Shown: positions 32,946-45,329 of the stretch, piece by piece
How positions within the stretch are numbered: the first letter of the stretch is position 1
Layout: every line of letters begins with the position of its first letter
From: Mycoplasmopsis bovis PG45
GTDB lineage: Bacteria > Bacillota_I > Bacilli_A > Mycoplasmatales > Metamycoplasmataceae
Direction of reading: 5' to 3'
Assembly (NCBI RefSeq): GCF_000183385.1
Contig: NC_014760.1
Location: forward strand, 248,001-312,000
DNA: 64,000 bases
Made by a program: the position numbers and the translations under genes
The notes under the pieces: model-generated
What the model was told of the DNA's origin: nothing
What the model saw: the letters and a program-made list of their open reading frames with translations, nothing else
Databases searched by the model: none

Positions 32946-34129
32946 TGATGAAGGGTTATTAAGGAATCGAGATAATAAAGCACATTCCCAATTTTTTGTT
33001 GCTCATATATGTTGGGAGGAAATAAAAACAAAGTCTTTTTTAACGCTGTTTGATTTATATTGAACCTTGAGATTCCTTGTGCCATAAGCATTGCTTGAGT
33101 TCTAAAAGAGTTTGATCTAAAAAAATATCCAATGTAATTAACATCATATTTTTCTAATTGATTAAACCTAACTAGAATACAAAAACTGTTAAAAGCTACG
33201 TTTTTATAGTCGTTTTTTCAATTTATTACTGATGACATTGCAACTTCATCAGGAGTTTCTGATGAAATAGTTAATATAACATCCTTAAATTGAACATAAT
33301 TTTGCCTGCTACTGTTTTTAAATTTCTTCAATTCACTAAACTGTGAAAATGTATTATTAAAAACATTTAAATAATCTATGTATAAATCTTTTCCAACGCC
33401 AAAATCACTTTTGCTAACAGAAGTTAGTCCATTATAAAATTTTGAACATTCTCCCAATTTTTCCTGTTCTCAAGCGTTAGTAAATTCCTTGAATCTTATG
33501 CTTGGAAATTGAGATTTTTCATCACAAAACATTCTGTCAAGCAGTCTACTTTTGAGATTTTTCAAGCTTAAAAGCTTACGCTGATGAAGGGTTATTAGTG
33601 AGTCAAGGTGAGTGAAAAGGGATGATATTTTGGATTGTTCAGCAAAATTTGGAAAGTTTACACTTTCACTTTCAAATTGGCTTAAATTTAGCGTATCTCT
33701 GACTGATTTGTTAGAGTTGGTTGACACTATATTTTTAAATGCTTCAGAGCGAAATCATAGTAGAAAAAAATCAGGGTTATTGTTATTATTTATTTGGAAA
33801 ACTTCATAAATGGGGCTAACAAGACCCATTTCTGAGTGCTTATAAAGTGCAAGTGACCCTACATTTATTCTTGATGGATTATATGCAAAAGTATTTATGG
33901 AAACAATTAACGAATTTTTCTTGTCTGCAAAAACTGCTTTTCCACCATCATCAAAATACTCATTCTGATTAACAAATCCATCTTTATTTGTTACTGAATA
34001 ACTGACTAAATTCATGTTGCTACTATTTTTAACTCTATATGGAATGAATAAATTTTTGGCAGTATCCTGTTCTCAAGCGGAAACATTGATTGAAAAAAGA
34101 AATAATTGCTTTTTTCTTGCAGCAAACAT
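32936..34129 (-). CDS. hsdS: Second HsdS, inverted and probably silent
   Basis: A 397-residue specificity-subunit frame opposite in direction to the hsd operon. It has two TRDs different from those of the first hsdS, joined by the same repeat (LDSLITLHQRKLLSLKNLK... RFKEFTNAWEQ). The N-terminus MFAARKKQLFLF is not HsdS-like before the AWEQ motif, no ribosome binding site precedes the ATG, and the C-terminus stops at LITLHQRG without the usual closing helix. It therefore looks like a storage copy exchanged with the expressed gene. Confidence 0.85.
33464..33640 (-). repeat. Long inverted repeat in hsdS, copy 2
   Basis: Inverted partner of 28024-28200, about 177 bp with a few mismatches, located in the middle of the second hsdS. 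Confidence 0.88.
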
Positions 34130-34349
34130 TTATTCAGAAATGAATAAACTTGTTAAATTTAGGCAGTAATTATCTTTTTATTCGTTTATTTCATGCACTC
34201 TTTAGTAAGCTTTGCCATTAAAAACATAAAAAATACAGCAGCATAAAATGTTGTTTAAGATACTAATTTTTATATACAGGCTCACAAGCAAAATGTAAAT
34301 AAAAAGCAAACTTTTTTAAACTAGGACAATAAAAATAGACATTAAATTT

Positions 34350-35594
34350 TTATTTTTTACAAAACTCCACTCACAATTCATGTGGAGTTTTGTAATTAAA
34401 TTTCTTGAGCATTCGCTCATTATTATACCAATCAATGAATCTATTTAGATGACGCTCAAGTTGCTTAAGCGTCATTTTCTTAACACTTTTCTCAAAATTT
34501 TCAAACATTTCAGTTTTAAGTACTGAGAAAAAGTATTCAATTTCTCTATTGTCAAGGGAATTACCAATTCTTGACATTGATACTTTTCCATTAAGTCTTT
34601 CAATTAACTGAAGATATTCTTTAGATGAATATTGACTTCCGTGGTCAGAATGTATAACAAAATTTTTGGGAAAATTAACTTTTTTAATATTATCAATAAC
34701 CAATGAATTATCATTGTACAAAGACAGGTTAAAACCTAAAATTTTTTTGGTTTTATGATGAATAACAGCCGACATATATACAAAATTTTGATCAACATCT
34801 ATTGGCGAAGGTATGTATGTAACATCAGTAGCATAGATATCATTATATATACCATCATAGTCACGAGAAGCAATATTTTGAAACGTTACAGATACATTCT
34901 TAGATTCTTTTGTTCTTTTTGCTTTTCTTATTCTACAAACTAGTCCAAGTTTTTTCATTATTCTACCTAAAGTCCTATAATTAAGCTTTATTTGTTTATT
35001 TTTGCTAATATAAGCAGCCAATCTTTCTCTGCCGAAAATGCCTCCAGTTTCTTTAAAAGCTTGAACTACAGTGTTCTCTAATTCAAGATTCTTTTCTTTA
35101 ATCATTTTCAATTTTTTTAGCTTTTTATAGTATGTAGATTTTTTAATTTTAAGCAATGACATAATAACTTTATTCGATACCTTAAAGGGAAATGAATTCT
35201 TTATTTTGGTAACCGTTTCTTTAAATTTGTCCTTTTTTATCTTCTTAATTTCGTCATCTGTAGAAATTATTTTTATTATCTTTATCAAATCTTCTTTATT
35301 TAGATCATTTAAAAATTCATCTAATATTTCATCATTTGATTTTGTCTTTTTTGGCCTGCCGGAACCTTTACCTTTTTTAGGCGATCTTCCACTCATTGAT
35401 TCTATGTTCATACCTAAATTATATCTTTTATACTTATTCACTAATCTCTTTCATTGATCGTCAGAAATGTGTTCTACATTTTTTATTTTCATCATTTCAT
35501 TCAAAAAACATTTTTTAGTGAGTTCCCCAGATCTATATTTTTCGTATTTTTCAAACAAATATTTCCATTCATTAACACTTAACTGCTTAGCCAT
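34350..35594 (-). CDS. IS3-family transposase (single frame)
   Basis: A 414-residue protein combining the usual OrfA helix-turn-helix part (MAKQLSVNEWKYLF...) and OrfB integrase core in one frame; no frameshift is needed. DDE residues are visible in YATDVTYI, VIHSDHGSQYSS and NSLDNREIEYFFSVLKTE. Two TGA codons encode Trp, one near the end (HELWVEFCKK), giving a stop at 34350. The frame is intact, so the element may be mobile. Confidence 0.9.
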
Positions 35595-35614
35595 TTTTAT
35601 CTCCAACAAAAAAA

Positions 35615-35634
35615 CATCAGCAAATTTGCTGATG
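35615..35634. terminator. Palindromic hairpin near the IS3 end
   Basis: CATCAGCAAATTTGCTGATG is a perfect 20-bp palindrome with A and T runs on its two sides, between the IS3 end and the transposase start. It may stop helicase transcription from entering the transposase gene. Confidence 0.65.
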
Positions 35635-35689
35635 TCTACTTTTTTTGTCCTAGTGTATTTTCCAGTTTGCTTTTTTGCTTATTTGCCTG

Positions 35690-38600
35690 CTAAATAAGCC
35701 TATATGTTCCGTCCGATTCTTCGGCAACAATACTTTCTCTTTTTAGATTTTCTAAAACATTTTTAACTTTTGCTATTTGTTTTGCAGATAGTGATTTATT
35801 AAAAGTTTTATTGGTTAGTTCTCTAGCAAAATCATTTACACTAATAGGCATATTGTTAAGGTTAAAAATAGTAAGAATAAAGTGCTCTATTTCCTTATCA
35901 TGAATATCCATAACGCTTCTTTTGTTTTCTAAGCTATTGCTTTCTCTAAATTTAAATTTTCATCCAAATGGTATTATGAATCCATTCTCATCCACATTAC
36001 CAATATTTCATATAATGCTATCAACAGTATCCTTAGTTGTTTTAGTAACCATAGAATCGCCCTTGATGTTTTTAGCAATTTTATATGCGATACTTAACGG
36101 AATTGGTCCAAGTTTTGAAAGGATAATTTTAAGCATATTGCTTAAGTCATAATATTTAATATGGTCAAAGCGATTTTTATCCTTAAAAAATGATGATACA
36201 ACACTTTCTGTCAGGCCATCTATTGATGGATATATATCAAACACAGCAACATTATCAGTTTCTTTTTCAACTATAAAATGAGCATTTTGGTCAATTTTAT
36301 CTTCTATAGCTTCTTTTGTTACAACTAATGGAAAATTAGTAGGTTTAATATTTGTGAGTTGGAGAAGTTTTTCTTCAATAATATTTATTTGATGACTTGG
36401 ATTTTTAAATCAATCAGCTGATCAAATTCTGTGTATTATTCAGCCTCTTGATTCGAATATTTGTTGTCTTAATCTATCTCTGTCTCTTGCAGTTTTAGAT
36501 AAATTGAAGGATGACCCATCACATTCAATGCCAAGAATAAACTTATTTTCATTGTATGGTTCAGTTATTGCCAGGTCAATTTTAAAGTCTGAATAGCCAA
36601 TTTGTCTTTTGACATTTCAACCTCTTTTAGTTAATTCATCATAAACTTCTTTTTCAAAAAGTGAATCGAATCTGCTAGTTGAATATTCATTTCCACTTTC
36701 TGATATATTAATTCCAAATTCAGCATTTTTAATAAATTTCTCAAGCATTTTGATTCCTGGTTGGTCACTTCTAAATCAGTCAACTTCACTATGCTTGAAG
36801 TTTGAAACTACAATTAAGCCTCTTTTAGCTCTAGTAATTGCAACATTTAGTCTTCTATAGCCATTTTCTTTATTAATTTCGCCAAATAAAACACCAAAGC
36901 GGTTGTTTTTATTAACTTTTCCGTTAATTACAAAAATTATAAAATCACGCTCATCACCTTGAACTGTTTCAATATTTTTAACAAAAAATGGTTCATTTAC
37001 TTCATCATCAAAAAAGAATGATAAATCAGGATTTGAAGATTTAAATTTCTCTAATTCTTCATTTACTCTTTTCTCAATTTCTAAGTTAAAGACCACAATA
37101 CCAACTGAATATTTATTGCGATAATTTGTAATGATCTTTTTAAGAATATCTAGTGACTTAATAATAGTTTCTTGTTCATAGTCTGTTTCTTTGGGTTTGG
37201 CATACTCAAAGTGCAATCCTTCATATTCACTTGGACTCTCTGAATTAGGAAAAGTTACTAAATCTTTATAAATAAAATTATTTGAGGTAGTAATCAAGTC
37301 TTCATATTTAGATCTATAGTGTCATTTTAGTTTAATTGAGTTTAAGTTTCCATCAGCTAATTTAAGTAGTGATTCATATCCAGACGAAACGTCTTGCTCT
37401 ATTTCATTAGACTCAGCAAAGTCATCATTATCAATTGATGAAAAGAAATTAGATGGCGGCATTTGTTCTTTGTCGCCAACAATAATTACTTGTTTTGCTC
37501 TAAAAAGCGAACTAATAGCTGTTTCAGGCTTGATTTGTGACGCTTCATCAAAAATAACTGTGTCAAATTTGTAGTCTATATCTTTAAATAAGTGGCTGAC
37601 AGTAAGAGGAGAAAGCATTAAACAAGGTTTTAATTTTAAAATAAAGTCTAAGGCCTGTTCAAAGATAGTTTTGAATGAAACCCTAGTTCTTTTCTTTGAT
37701 GCTTCACGTTTAATAATGTTATATTGTGGGTTAGCACTTTGAAAAGCAGTAGATTTTTTGATACTTTTGTCAATATGCATAATTATTCTATCTTTAGCTA
37801 TTTGACTTATCTGTTTATCTCTTTGTCTAAATAATTCCAAATTGCTATTCATGAAAATTGCATCGCTATTTTGTAATTCGCTATCTAAAATTGATTCTAT
37901 TAATTGTTTATAAAATCTTTTTAAGAAAATCGACTTGTAATTATCTGTGATATTTTTAGCAAAAATAGCTTCAACAAATGATGATAAGTCTGCATCATAT
38001 AGCTCTTTTTTATAGGTAAGGAAGTTCAAGTATTCTTCCAATTCGTTTCTGCTATTTACTAGAATATTAACTACATTTTTAAAGTCAACAAAATCTAAAT
38101 AGTCATATGAATCACTCTCTTTATTTAGTATTTCAACTAAATAATAAAACTTATCTAAAAATGAAAAAACTTCAATAGATAGCTTACTTTTCTTTTCATC
38201 ATTGGCTAATATTGACAGCAAGGTGTTACTAATAATTGATTTTTTATATAGATGAGTTAATAACTCTAGCTTATCTTTAGAATCATTAATCATATTTTGG
38301 TCATTAGTATCTATAAAAAAGGCTAATTGGTTAAGTATGCTTTCTATTTTTTTATTAGATTCACTTAAGTCAACAAACATTTCAAAATGTTTGACTATAT
38401 CAACATTTTTTAAAAGTTTAGGATTCTTTAGACACTTCCTAATTTGCTTTATTTGCCTATTTCACTTGGGCGAAAGGAATCTAAATGGTTTCTTATGAGT
38501 CTTTTTAACATATTCATAAACATTTTCTATATTTTGATCATTAGCAAATAAAAGATTAGTTCATATAACTTCTAAGGAAGCAACTAAATCATTTTTATGA

Positions 38601-40402
38601 TTAATTAAATCAATTAATTGATTAATTAACTGGTAATTATTTTCAATTTGACTAATAGTTAAGGCATCATTTTTATATTCAGGTTTAATTGATTTATATA
38701 ATTCCAATAAGCTATTAATATCTTTAATTTTCTTTGTAAAGTTTATATCAATAATGCTTTTATTGCTCAATATATTGTTTAAACTAAGATAATTTCTTAG
38801 TTGCAAACTTCTATTATTTAATTCAGACAATTTAGCAAAAAGTTCATTTTTGTCAAATGAATCTAATTCAAAGTTTTCGAAACCATATCACTTGTGGTCT
38901 TTATAGTTGAATTTAATTGTTTTATAGGCATAAAAGAAACGATCGATTGATTCTAAAATTGATGTAAATTTAGCATTATTAATATCTAAAATATTATTAA
39001 TTACAAAATGTAAATCAAATGCATCTTTGTAATAAAAATATTTACCTATATACTCATAAATTGATTCAAATTCAGGTTCGCGCTTTTTAAGCAATACTTG
39101 GCCATAATTTGTTAGTATGTCTTTAACCTTTTCATAGTTCTCAGCAAAATTAGTCATTTTTTGCTCATCAATTTCAAATAATTTTGCTTTGTCAATTGAT
39201 TCGACTAATTCTTGCAAAATCTGCGTCTTATTCACTTTAGAATCATGAATAGGAATTGCATATTTTTCTAATCCAATTTTCTTTAAATTATTATAAACAA
39301 CTTGCAAAGCAGCATTTTTTTCAGCCACAAAAAGTATTTTTTTGTTTCTAGAAATCAACTCAGTAATAATGTTAGTAATAGTTTGCGACTTACCAGTTCC
39401 TGGTGGTCCTTGTAAAACAAAACTTTTGCCTCTTATAGCATTTTGCACAGCTACTTCTTGTGATGAGTCTGAATCTAAAATCTTGTATTGTTCAAAAACA
39501 TCAATTTTTGAATCAATGTTAGCTTCATTAATTTCATTTGTGCTACTGTCAATATCATTTTCTAAGTCCATTAAGTTCTTAAAAAAGTCACTATCAATGA
39601 TTTTTTCAATATTAGTTTCAATGTCTTTATATATATGAATTTTTGAAAAGTCAAAATTCGACAAATAAACTGAATTATCAATTTCTCATCTTTCATCATC
39701 ACACTGAGAAAGGATTTTTTGACAATATTCAGTATATGCTAAATTAAGATTATCGCTTTCATTATTAAAAGTTGCATCAATATTAAAGTCATTATCAAGC
39801 TTTCTAACTAACGATTCATTATTAACAAAAGCACCATCGTTTTTTATTTTAATTGATCATATATTTGCGTTATTTTTAAGTTCAACAGGCAAAAATAATA
39901 ATGGAGCATATTTAGGTTCATACGAATCCTTTGATTCAAATCATTTTAAAAATCCAAAAGCCAAATATAGCACATCAATTGAATACTCATCTTTTCACAT
40001 TTTGGCAATTTTGTAGATTTTTTTAAGCGTATTATCTAAAAGATTTTGAGTTGCTGAGTTACCATATTCACAGTAAATTTTACTCTTAGCAATATTAGGA
40101 TTTTTATTTAGAATGTCATTAATTGTATGAGAATAAAAAGTCTTAGTTTGGCCATATTTATCGCGTGCATATAGATTGCTCATTTTGTATGAACTAATCT
40201 CAAATTCTTCTTTAGAAGATGAGTTTATTATTTTAATAAAGTCATCAAGAACAGGGCTTACAATCTTGATTTTTGGCACTATTGTTTTTGCTGGATACAC
40301 ATTAAAATTTAGAGCCTTATTTTTCATACTTAGGTCTAAAAGTTTGGCTTTTCAATTATTGATATTTTTAGTTAATATCTCTCTTTTATTCTCATTATTC
40401 AT
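35690..40402 (-). CDS. Superfamily I helicase with DUF4011 and nuclease-like domain
   Basis: A 1570-residue protein. The N-terminus NNWKAKLLDLSMKNKALNF fits DUF4011. Helicase motifs are GPPGTGKSQT (Walker A, about 335), FDEASQ (about 953), VGDKEQMPPS, VQGDERDF (about 1148) and RRLNVAITRAKRG (about 1185). A region near 1240-1340 (GYSDFKIDLAI, ILGIECDG, TARDRDRLRQ, RIWSADW) matches the pattern of the REase_MTES_1575/DUF559-like endonuclease fold. A winged-helix-like C-terminus follows. COG1112-type helicases of this layout occur in defence islands (Mokosh uses COG1112 helicases). Many TGA codons encode Trp. Substrate is unknown. Confidence 0.85.
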
Positions 40403-41028
40403 AACAAAATCCTTTCAAAAAATTAGATTTAATATGTCAAAAGGGCACTAACAATAATTATAATAGAAATTTATTTCACGAGTGACAATGCAAAGCTGAA
40501 TAGGCGCAAAAAAAGAAAACAAAATTGGGAAAAACAGCTAATTTTTCCCAAAAAAGTTTACTTTTAAGAATGCACTCATTTTCTTTTGTTCTCGATAATG
40601 GATAGGAGAAAAGTAATCATTTTTTTATTTTGCTTAACAAAATGTAAAAAGATAAGAACACGAAGCAAATCATAAGTGTTCATACTGTATATTTATAATG
40701 AATACTTATGCTAAATCTTTATTACAAATTGTCACCATATAAATTAATATTAAACTCATAATTGTTTTTATTTTTAGTTACAACAAAAGTCAAATAAGGC
40801 TATTTTATAGTATAAAAATGCCATTATAAAAGACTATTTGTAGAACTCGCTTTAACAAAAAAAATAAAATAATAGATTCAAATCGCAAGTTTAAAAAATA
40901 AAGTAAGCAACGAAAAGATCATTTCAGGACATCAAATTTTTTAGGGTATAGTCAGCCTAATTTTTGGTAAAATTTAATATTATATTTTATAATATTACGC
41001 CTTTTAAAATTTAAGAAAGGAATAACGC
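40403..41028 (+). promoter_or_regulatory. Intergenic region between helicase and gyrA
   Basis: A 626-base AT-rich gap between divergent genes. It contains a perfect 10-bp hairpin TTGGGAAAAA/TTTTTCCCAA at 40525-40551 and a candidate gyrA promoter box TATAAT near 40988. AAGAAAGGAA precedes the gyrA ATG. I see no gene; a 25-codon frame near 40599 has no support. Confidence 0.5.
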
Positions 41029-43788
41029 ATGGCTAAATTCAATGATGATGAAAAAGAAAAATTAAATAATGGTGACAACAATGAAAAGAATGATGATTAT
41101 GGCATTGAAGACGAATCATCTAGCGAGTTATTTATAGCATTTAAAAAGCCTAAAGATAGCAAAAGTGATGACGAAGATGATGAAGATAGTCCACAAAATA
41201 AACCTGAATATAAAGTACAACCAAAATTAGTTGAAACTGAGCAAGATGGAATAATTCCAATGCAAATTTCGAAAGAGATGAAAGTCTCGTTTTTAGACTA
41301 TGCAATGAGTGTTATTGTTTCGCGTGCTCTTCCTGATGCCAGAGACGGACTTAAACCAGTTCATAGAAGAATACTCTATGATATGAGCGAGTTAGGAATA
41401 ACAAGTGGTACTCAACATCGTAAAAGTGCAAGAATTGTTGGTGATGTTTTAGGTAAGTATCACCCTCATGGTGATTCTTCGGTTTATGAAGCAATGGTGC
41501 GTATGGCTCAAGATTTTTCAATGAGATATCCTTTAATTGATGGGCATGGAAATTTTGGTTCAATTGATGGTGACCAAGCTGCGGCTATGCGTTATACTGA
41601 AGCGAGAATGTCAAAAGTAGCTACTTTGATGCTAGAAGGCATTAAAAAAGATACTGTTGACTTTGTAGATAATTATGATGCAACTGAAAAAGAGCCTTCT
41701 GTGTTACCTTCTCGTTTTCCTAATTTGTTAGTTTCTGGAGGATCGGGTATTGCTGTTGGGATGGCAACAAGCATCCCCCCACATAATTTAGCAGAAACAA
41801 TTGATGCAACTATTGCATTGGCAAGAAATCCCGAAATAACTATAGCTGAAATTATGGAGTTTCTTCCTGGTCCTGATTTTCCAACAGGTGCGATGATTAT
41901 GGGAACAAAAGGCATTAAGGAAGCTTATGAAACTGGAAAAGGTTCAATTTCAGTTAGATCTATTGCGAAAATAGAACACTTGCATAATGGTAAAAGCAGA
42001 ATTATTGTTTCTGAAATCCCATACGAAATCAAGAAGACTCTTATTATTGAAAAAATAGCCCAATTAATGAAAGACAAAACCATCGATGGAGTTGCTGATT
42101 TACGTGACGAATCGAATAGAAATGGTATTAGAATCATCATTGACATTAAAAAAGGCGAAGTTCCCGAAATCATATTAAATAAGCTTTATAGACAAACTCC
42201 CCTTCAATCAAATTACAATGTTAACTTTGTTGCGCTAGTAGATGGTGAACCTAAATTATTAAATATTAAATATGCTTTAGAAGTTTATTTAAAGCATCAA
42301 GAAAATGTTGTAACAAGAAGGTTAAAATTTGATTTAAATAAAGCTCAAGACAGAATGCATATTTTAGAAGGTCTTAAGTTAGCAGTTGAAAATATTGATG
42401 AAGTTATTAAAATTATTAAATCATCTAAGACAGACCAAGATGCACAAAATAATCTTTCTGCGAGATTTAACTTAAGCGAAAAGCAAACAAAAGCTATAGT
42501 CGATATGCGTCTAGGCAGATTAACTGGATTAGCTATTGATAGCATGATTGAAGAAATGAAGAATCTTTCGGCTGAGATTGAAAGAATAATTAGCATTTTA
42601 TCTGATAAGAAGTTATTAACTGAGTTAATTATCGATGAATTAACTGAAATTAAAAATAAGTTTGCTGATGATAGAAGAACTGTTATTGACAAAAATCTTA
42701 GTGCTTCAATTGATGATGAGGATTTAATTACCAAAAGAGATATTGTTATCACAACAAGCACAAAAGGTTATGTAAAGAGAATTGATTTAGAAGAGTATAA
42801 AACACAAAGACGTGGCGGAGTTGGCATAACCACAATGAAAACATATAATGATGATGATATTGCATCAATTATTACAACAACAACACACACCGACCTACTT
42901 ATTTTTACAAATCACGGTAGAGTTTATAGAATAAGGGCGCATGAAATTCCTGAATTAAACAGACAGTCAAAAGGAACCTCATTTATTAATATCATTCCTA
43001 GACTTAAAGTTGATGAAGGTGAAAAAGTCATTTCAATGCTTGCTGTTGATGAATACAGCGACAATAAATACTTATTCACAGCCACAAAGCTAGGGATTAT
43101 TAAAAAAACAAGTCTTTCTGAATTTCAAATCATTAATATAAATGGTAAACGTGCATTCAATTTAAAAGAAAATGATGAACTTATTCGTGCATCTATAATC
43201 AATGATGATGAGTTAGTTCTTCTTGCAAACGATAAGCAAAGAATTGTTAAATTTCATTCAAATGAATTTAGAGCGCTTAGCAGAATTGCAACAGGAGTAA
43301 AAGGAATAACTCTTGCTGATGATGAAACTTGTATTTCTGCATCATCAAGCTCTGAAGGTGAGTTAATTTTAACAATAGGTAGAAATGGTTTTGGAAAAAT
43401 AACTCATCATAGTTTATTTAGATTAGTTCACAGAGGTGGCAAAGGTGTAATAGGCATCAACAGTGACAAGGCTGGCAATTTGGTATTTGCTCGTTTTGTA
43501 AATCCTCATGATGAAATTCTTATGATAACAACAAGTGGTTTTACAATAAGAATACCTATTAAAGATATAAACCAAACCGGCCGAGCAACAAAAGGCGTTA
43601 AATTAATTAACTTAAAGAAAAAAGAGCAAATTCAAGCTGTTGAAATAGTTAAATTAGAGAATGATTCTTCAATTGATGAAACTGTTGATGATGAAAAATT
43701 CATTGATGATATAAAAAATCAAACGAAAGAGATTCTTTTAGATAAAGGCGACATAAACGAAGAGACATCTGAAATTGATATTGACTAA
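41029..43788 (+). CDS. gyrA: DNA gyrase subunit A
   Basis: A 919-residue type II topoisomerase subunit that introduces negative supercoils with GyrB. The catalytic Tyr region is [10 protein letters not shown]. The quinolone-resistance region reads [19 protein letters not shown], with Ser and Glu at the positions equal to E. coli 83 and 87. The C-terminal domain contains the GyrA box as QRRGGVG, which separates it from ParC. An acidic, Asp/Glu/Lys-rich extension of about 75 residues precedes the usual start. Unlike most genes here, it has no internal TGA. Confidence 0.95.
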   Translation: MAKFNDDEKEKLNNGDNNEKNDDYGIEDESSSELFIAFKKPKDSKSDDEDDEDSPQNKPEYKVQPKLVETEQDGIIPMQISKEMKVSFLDYAMSVIVSRALPDARDGLKPVHRRILYDMSELGITSGTQHRKSARIVGDVLGKYHPHGDSSVYEAMVRMAQDFSMRYPLIDGHGNFGSIDGDQAAAMRYTEARMSKVATLMLEGIKKDTVDFVDNYDATEKEPSVLPSRFPNLLVSGGSGIAVGMATSIPPHNLAETIDATIALARNPEITIAEIMEFLPGPDFPTGAMIMGTKGIKEAYETGKGSISVRSIAKIEHLHNGKSRIIVSEIPYEIKKTLIIEKIAQLMKDKTIDGVADLRDESNRNGIRIIIDIKKGEVPEIILNKLYRQTPLQSNYNVNFVALVDGEPKLLNIKYALEVYLKHQENVVTRRLKFDLNKAQDRMHILEGLKLAVENIDEVIKIIKSSKTDQDAQNNLSARFNLSEKQTKAIVDMRLGRLTGLAIDSMIEEMKNLSAEIERIISILSDKKLLTELIIDELTEIKNKFADDRRTVIDKNLSASIDDEDLITKRDIVITTSTKGYVKRIDLEEYKTQRRGGVGITTMKTYNDDDIASIITTTTHTDLLIFTNHGRVYRIRAHEIPELNRQSKGTSFINIIPRLKVDEGEKVISMLAVDEYSDNKYLFTATKLGIIKKTSLSEFQIININGKRAFNLKENDELIRASIINDDELVLLANDKQRIVKFHSNEFRALSRIATGVKGITLADDETCISASSSSEGELILTIGRNGFGKITHHSLFRLVHRGGKGVIGINSDKAGNLVFARFVNPHDEILMITTSGFTIRIPIKDINQTGRATKGVKLINLKKKEQIQAVEIVKLENDSSIDETVDDEKFIDDIKNQTKEILLDKGDINEETSEIDID

Positions 43789-43826
43789 ATCTCTATTATG
43801 TTTTATAAGACTTAAGGACAATTGTG

Positions 43827-45329
43827 ATGAGTGATAATTTAAGTAATAAGTATTATCTATCTATATCTGACAATTTGCTTTTCTTAAAATCAAACTCTAA
43901 AGAACACATTGATGAACAGTTGTGTTCTTTAGTTTTAGAACACATTTGTTCAGTTCTTGATAATGGAAGCAAGCAAAAGATTTTATTATCCTATCAAGGT
44001 GACCAAAAGCACTATAAAACAATTGAATACATAAAAAATTTTCCTATAAAAAACTTCCAAGTTTATGTTTATGATTCGCATATTGGAACAGACATTTCAA
44101 CTGATGAAATAGCTGTTAAAGAAAACGAAATAGACTATATTGTTAAATTTATATTTTCTAAAAAATCAAAACTAATATCAATTTCAATATATGATGGAAA
44201 AACAAAATTTTATGTAAAAAGAAACACATTAGAAACAATATGTGAGAGTTTTAACGCTAATCGTAAAATTGAAATTTATGAGAACAAACTTGATTACGAA
44301 GCTGAATTGCTTAGTATTGACAAATTAATATCCATACAGGCATCAAAAGAAGAAATTCTTAAGGCATTTTTTAATGTTAGAGCAAGGTATAAATCTAGAA
44401 GTTTAGTACTAGTTAATAATGATTATTTACATTCATTATTTGTTCAGTTATTTAGTAATTATGATACTAGTTTTAAAGTCAAAAAGAGCAAAATTGCCAG
44501 TCAAAGTAACAAGCCAATTTTTGATTTGTTTAAAAACTTCTTGCCAAAACTCAAAAAATATCAAAGTATTTTAAAAATTGATAATTATTCTAGTTTAACT
44601 GCTGATTTTTTAATAGATTATAGGCTGAAAAATCTTTCTACAGACCAAATAGTGTTGTTGTACTTAGACTTTTTAGTAGAAGAATTAAAAAGATCGAATC
44701 AAGTTGATATTAAAAAGTTATTTGTAATTATTCCACCAAACGCAAGCAGACAAGTTATTGATCTAATTAAGCAATATAAGATGAGATATTACTTTTATGA
44801 TTCTAATAATATTGAATCATTACTAAGCGACGAAAATTGCTTATTTTCATATTCATTTAGCAAAATAAATGCTAATCCAAGATACTCAAAGATTCATAAT
44901 AATCACTACTTTGTTATATGTTTAGTTTGAATGCTAAACATTTATAGAAACAGAAACAATTTACTTTCTTTTAAATACAACTCGCTTAGAGAAAATTTAG
45001 GTGGAACTAAGATAATTTACAAAAGTCAAAAATTTGAATTTAATAATATAAAAAATCTAATATCAATTATTGAAAAGCATTACTTAAAAAGCAAGATATT
45101 TAACAAAATAAAAATATTTAATTCATGATTTGATAATAACTATGCTGTATTGAAACTGTATTCTGAACAAGACAAGAATTCATTAATTTTATACTTTGAT
45201 ATAGAAAGAAGCAGAATGGTTTTTGAGTATCATATGTGTAATGAATTAGCGAAGCAAAATGTACCTTGAAAAATGCAATATTTAAAGACTTTTTGATGGG
45301 TTAAAAAGATTCTTAAGTTATTAAAATAA
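43827..45329 (+). CDS. Protein of uncertain function downstream of gyrA
   Basis: A 500-residue Lys/Asn/Ile-rich protein with TGA-encoded Trp. I do not recognise it firmly. The first 150 residues (KILLSYQGDQKHYKTIEYIKN... FQVYVYDS) faintly recall domain I of phosphohexomutases, but neither the phosphoserine motif (ASHNP) nor the metal loop is present, so if related it is degenerate. No signal peptide or membrane span is seen. The start follows AAGGAC 9 bases upstream of the ATG at 43827. It lies 38 bases after gyrA and is possibly co-transcribed. Confidence 0.6.

Larger units (their letters stand above)
34320..35654 (-). mobile_element. IS3-family insertion sequence, 1335 bp
   Basis: Terminal inverted repeats of 23 bp are visible: 34320-34342 against the complement of 35632-35654 (21 of 23 match, starting ACTAGGACAA). 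One transposase frame spans the element. No short direct repeat is obvious in the flanks, so the insertion may be old or the ends slightly different. It lies 35 bases from the helicase stop codon. Confidence 0.82.

Noticed and set aside
34310-35664. Target duplication of the IS3 element
   Set aside because: The 3-5 bases on the two sides do not match (left ..TTAAA, right GTATT..), so no direct repeat is claimed.
40599-40676. Short frame of 25 codons between helicase and gyrA
   Set aside because: No convincing ribosome binding site, no recognisable sequence, and composition like the surrounding AT-rich spacer.
41029-43788. Topoisomerase IV subunit ParC
   Set aside because: The C-terminal GyrA box (QRRGGVG) and the TPLQ...N.VALV.G.P pattern favour GyrA.
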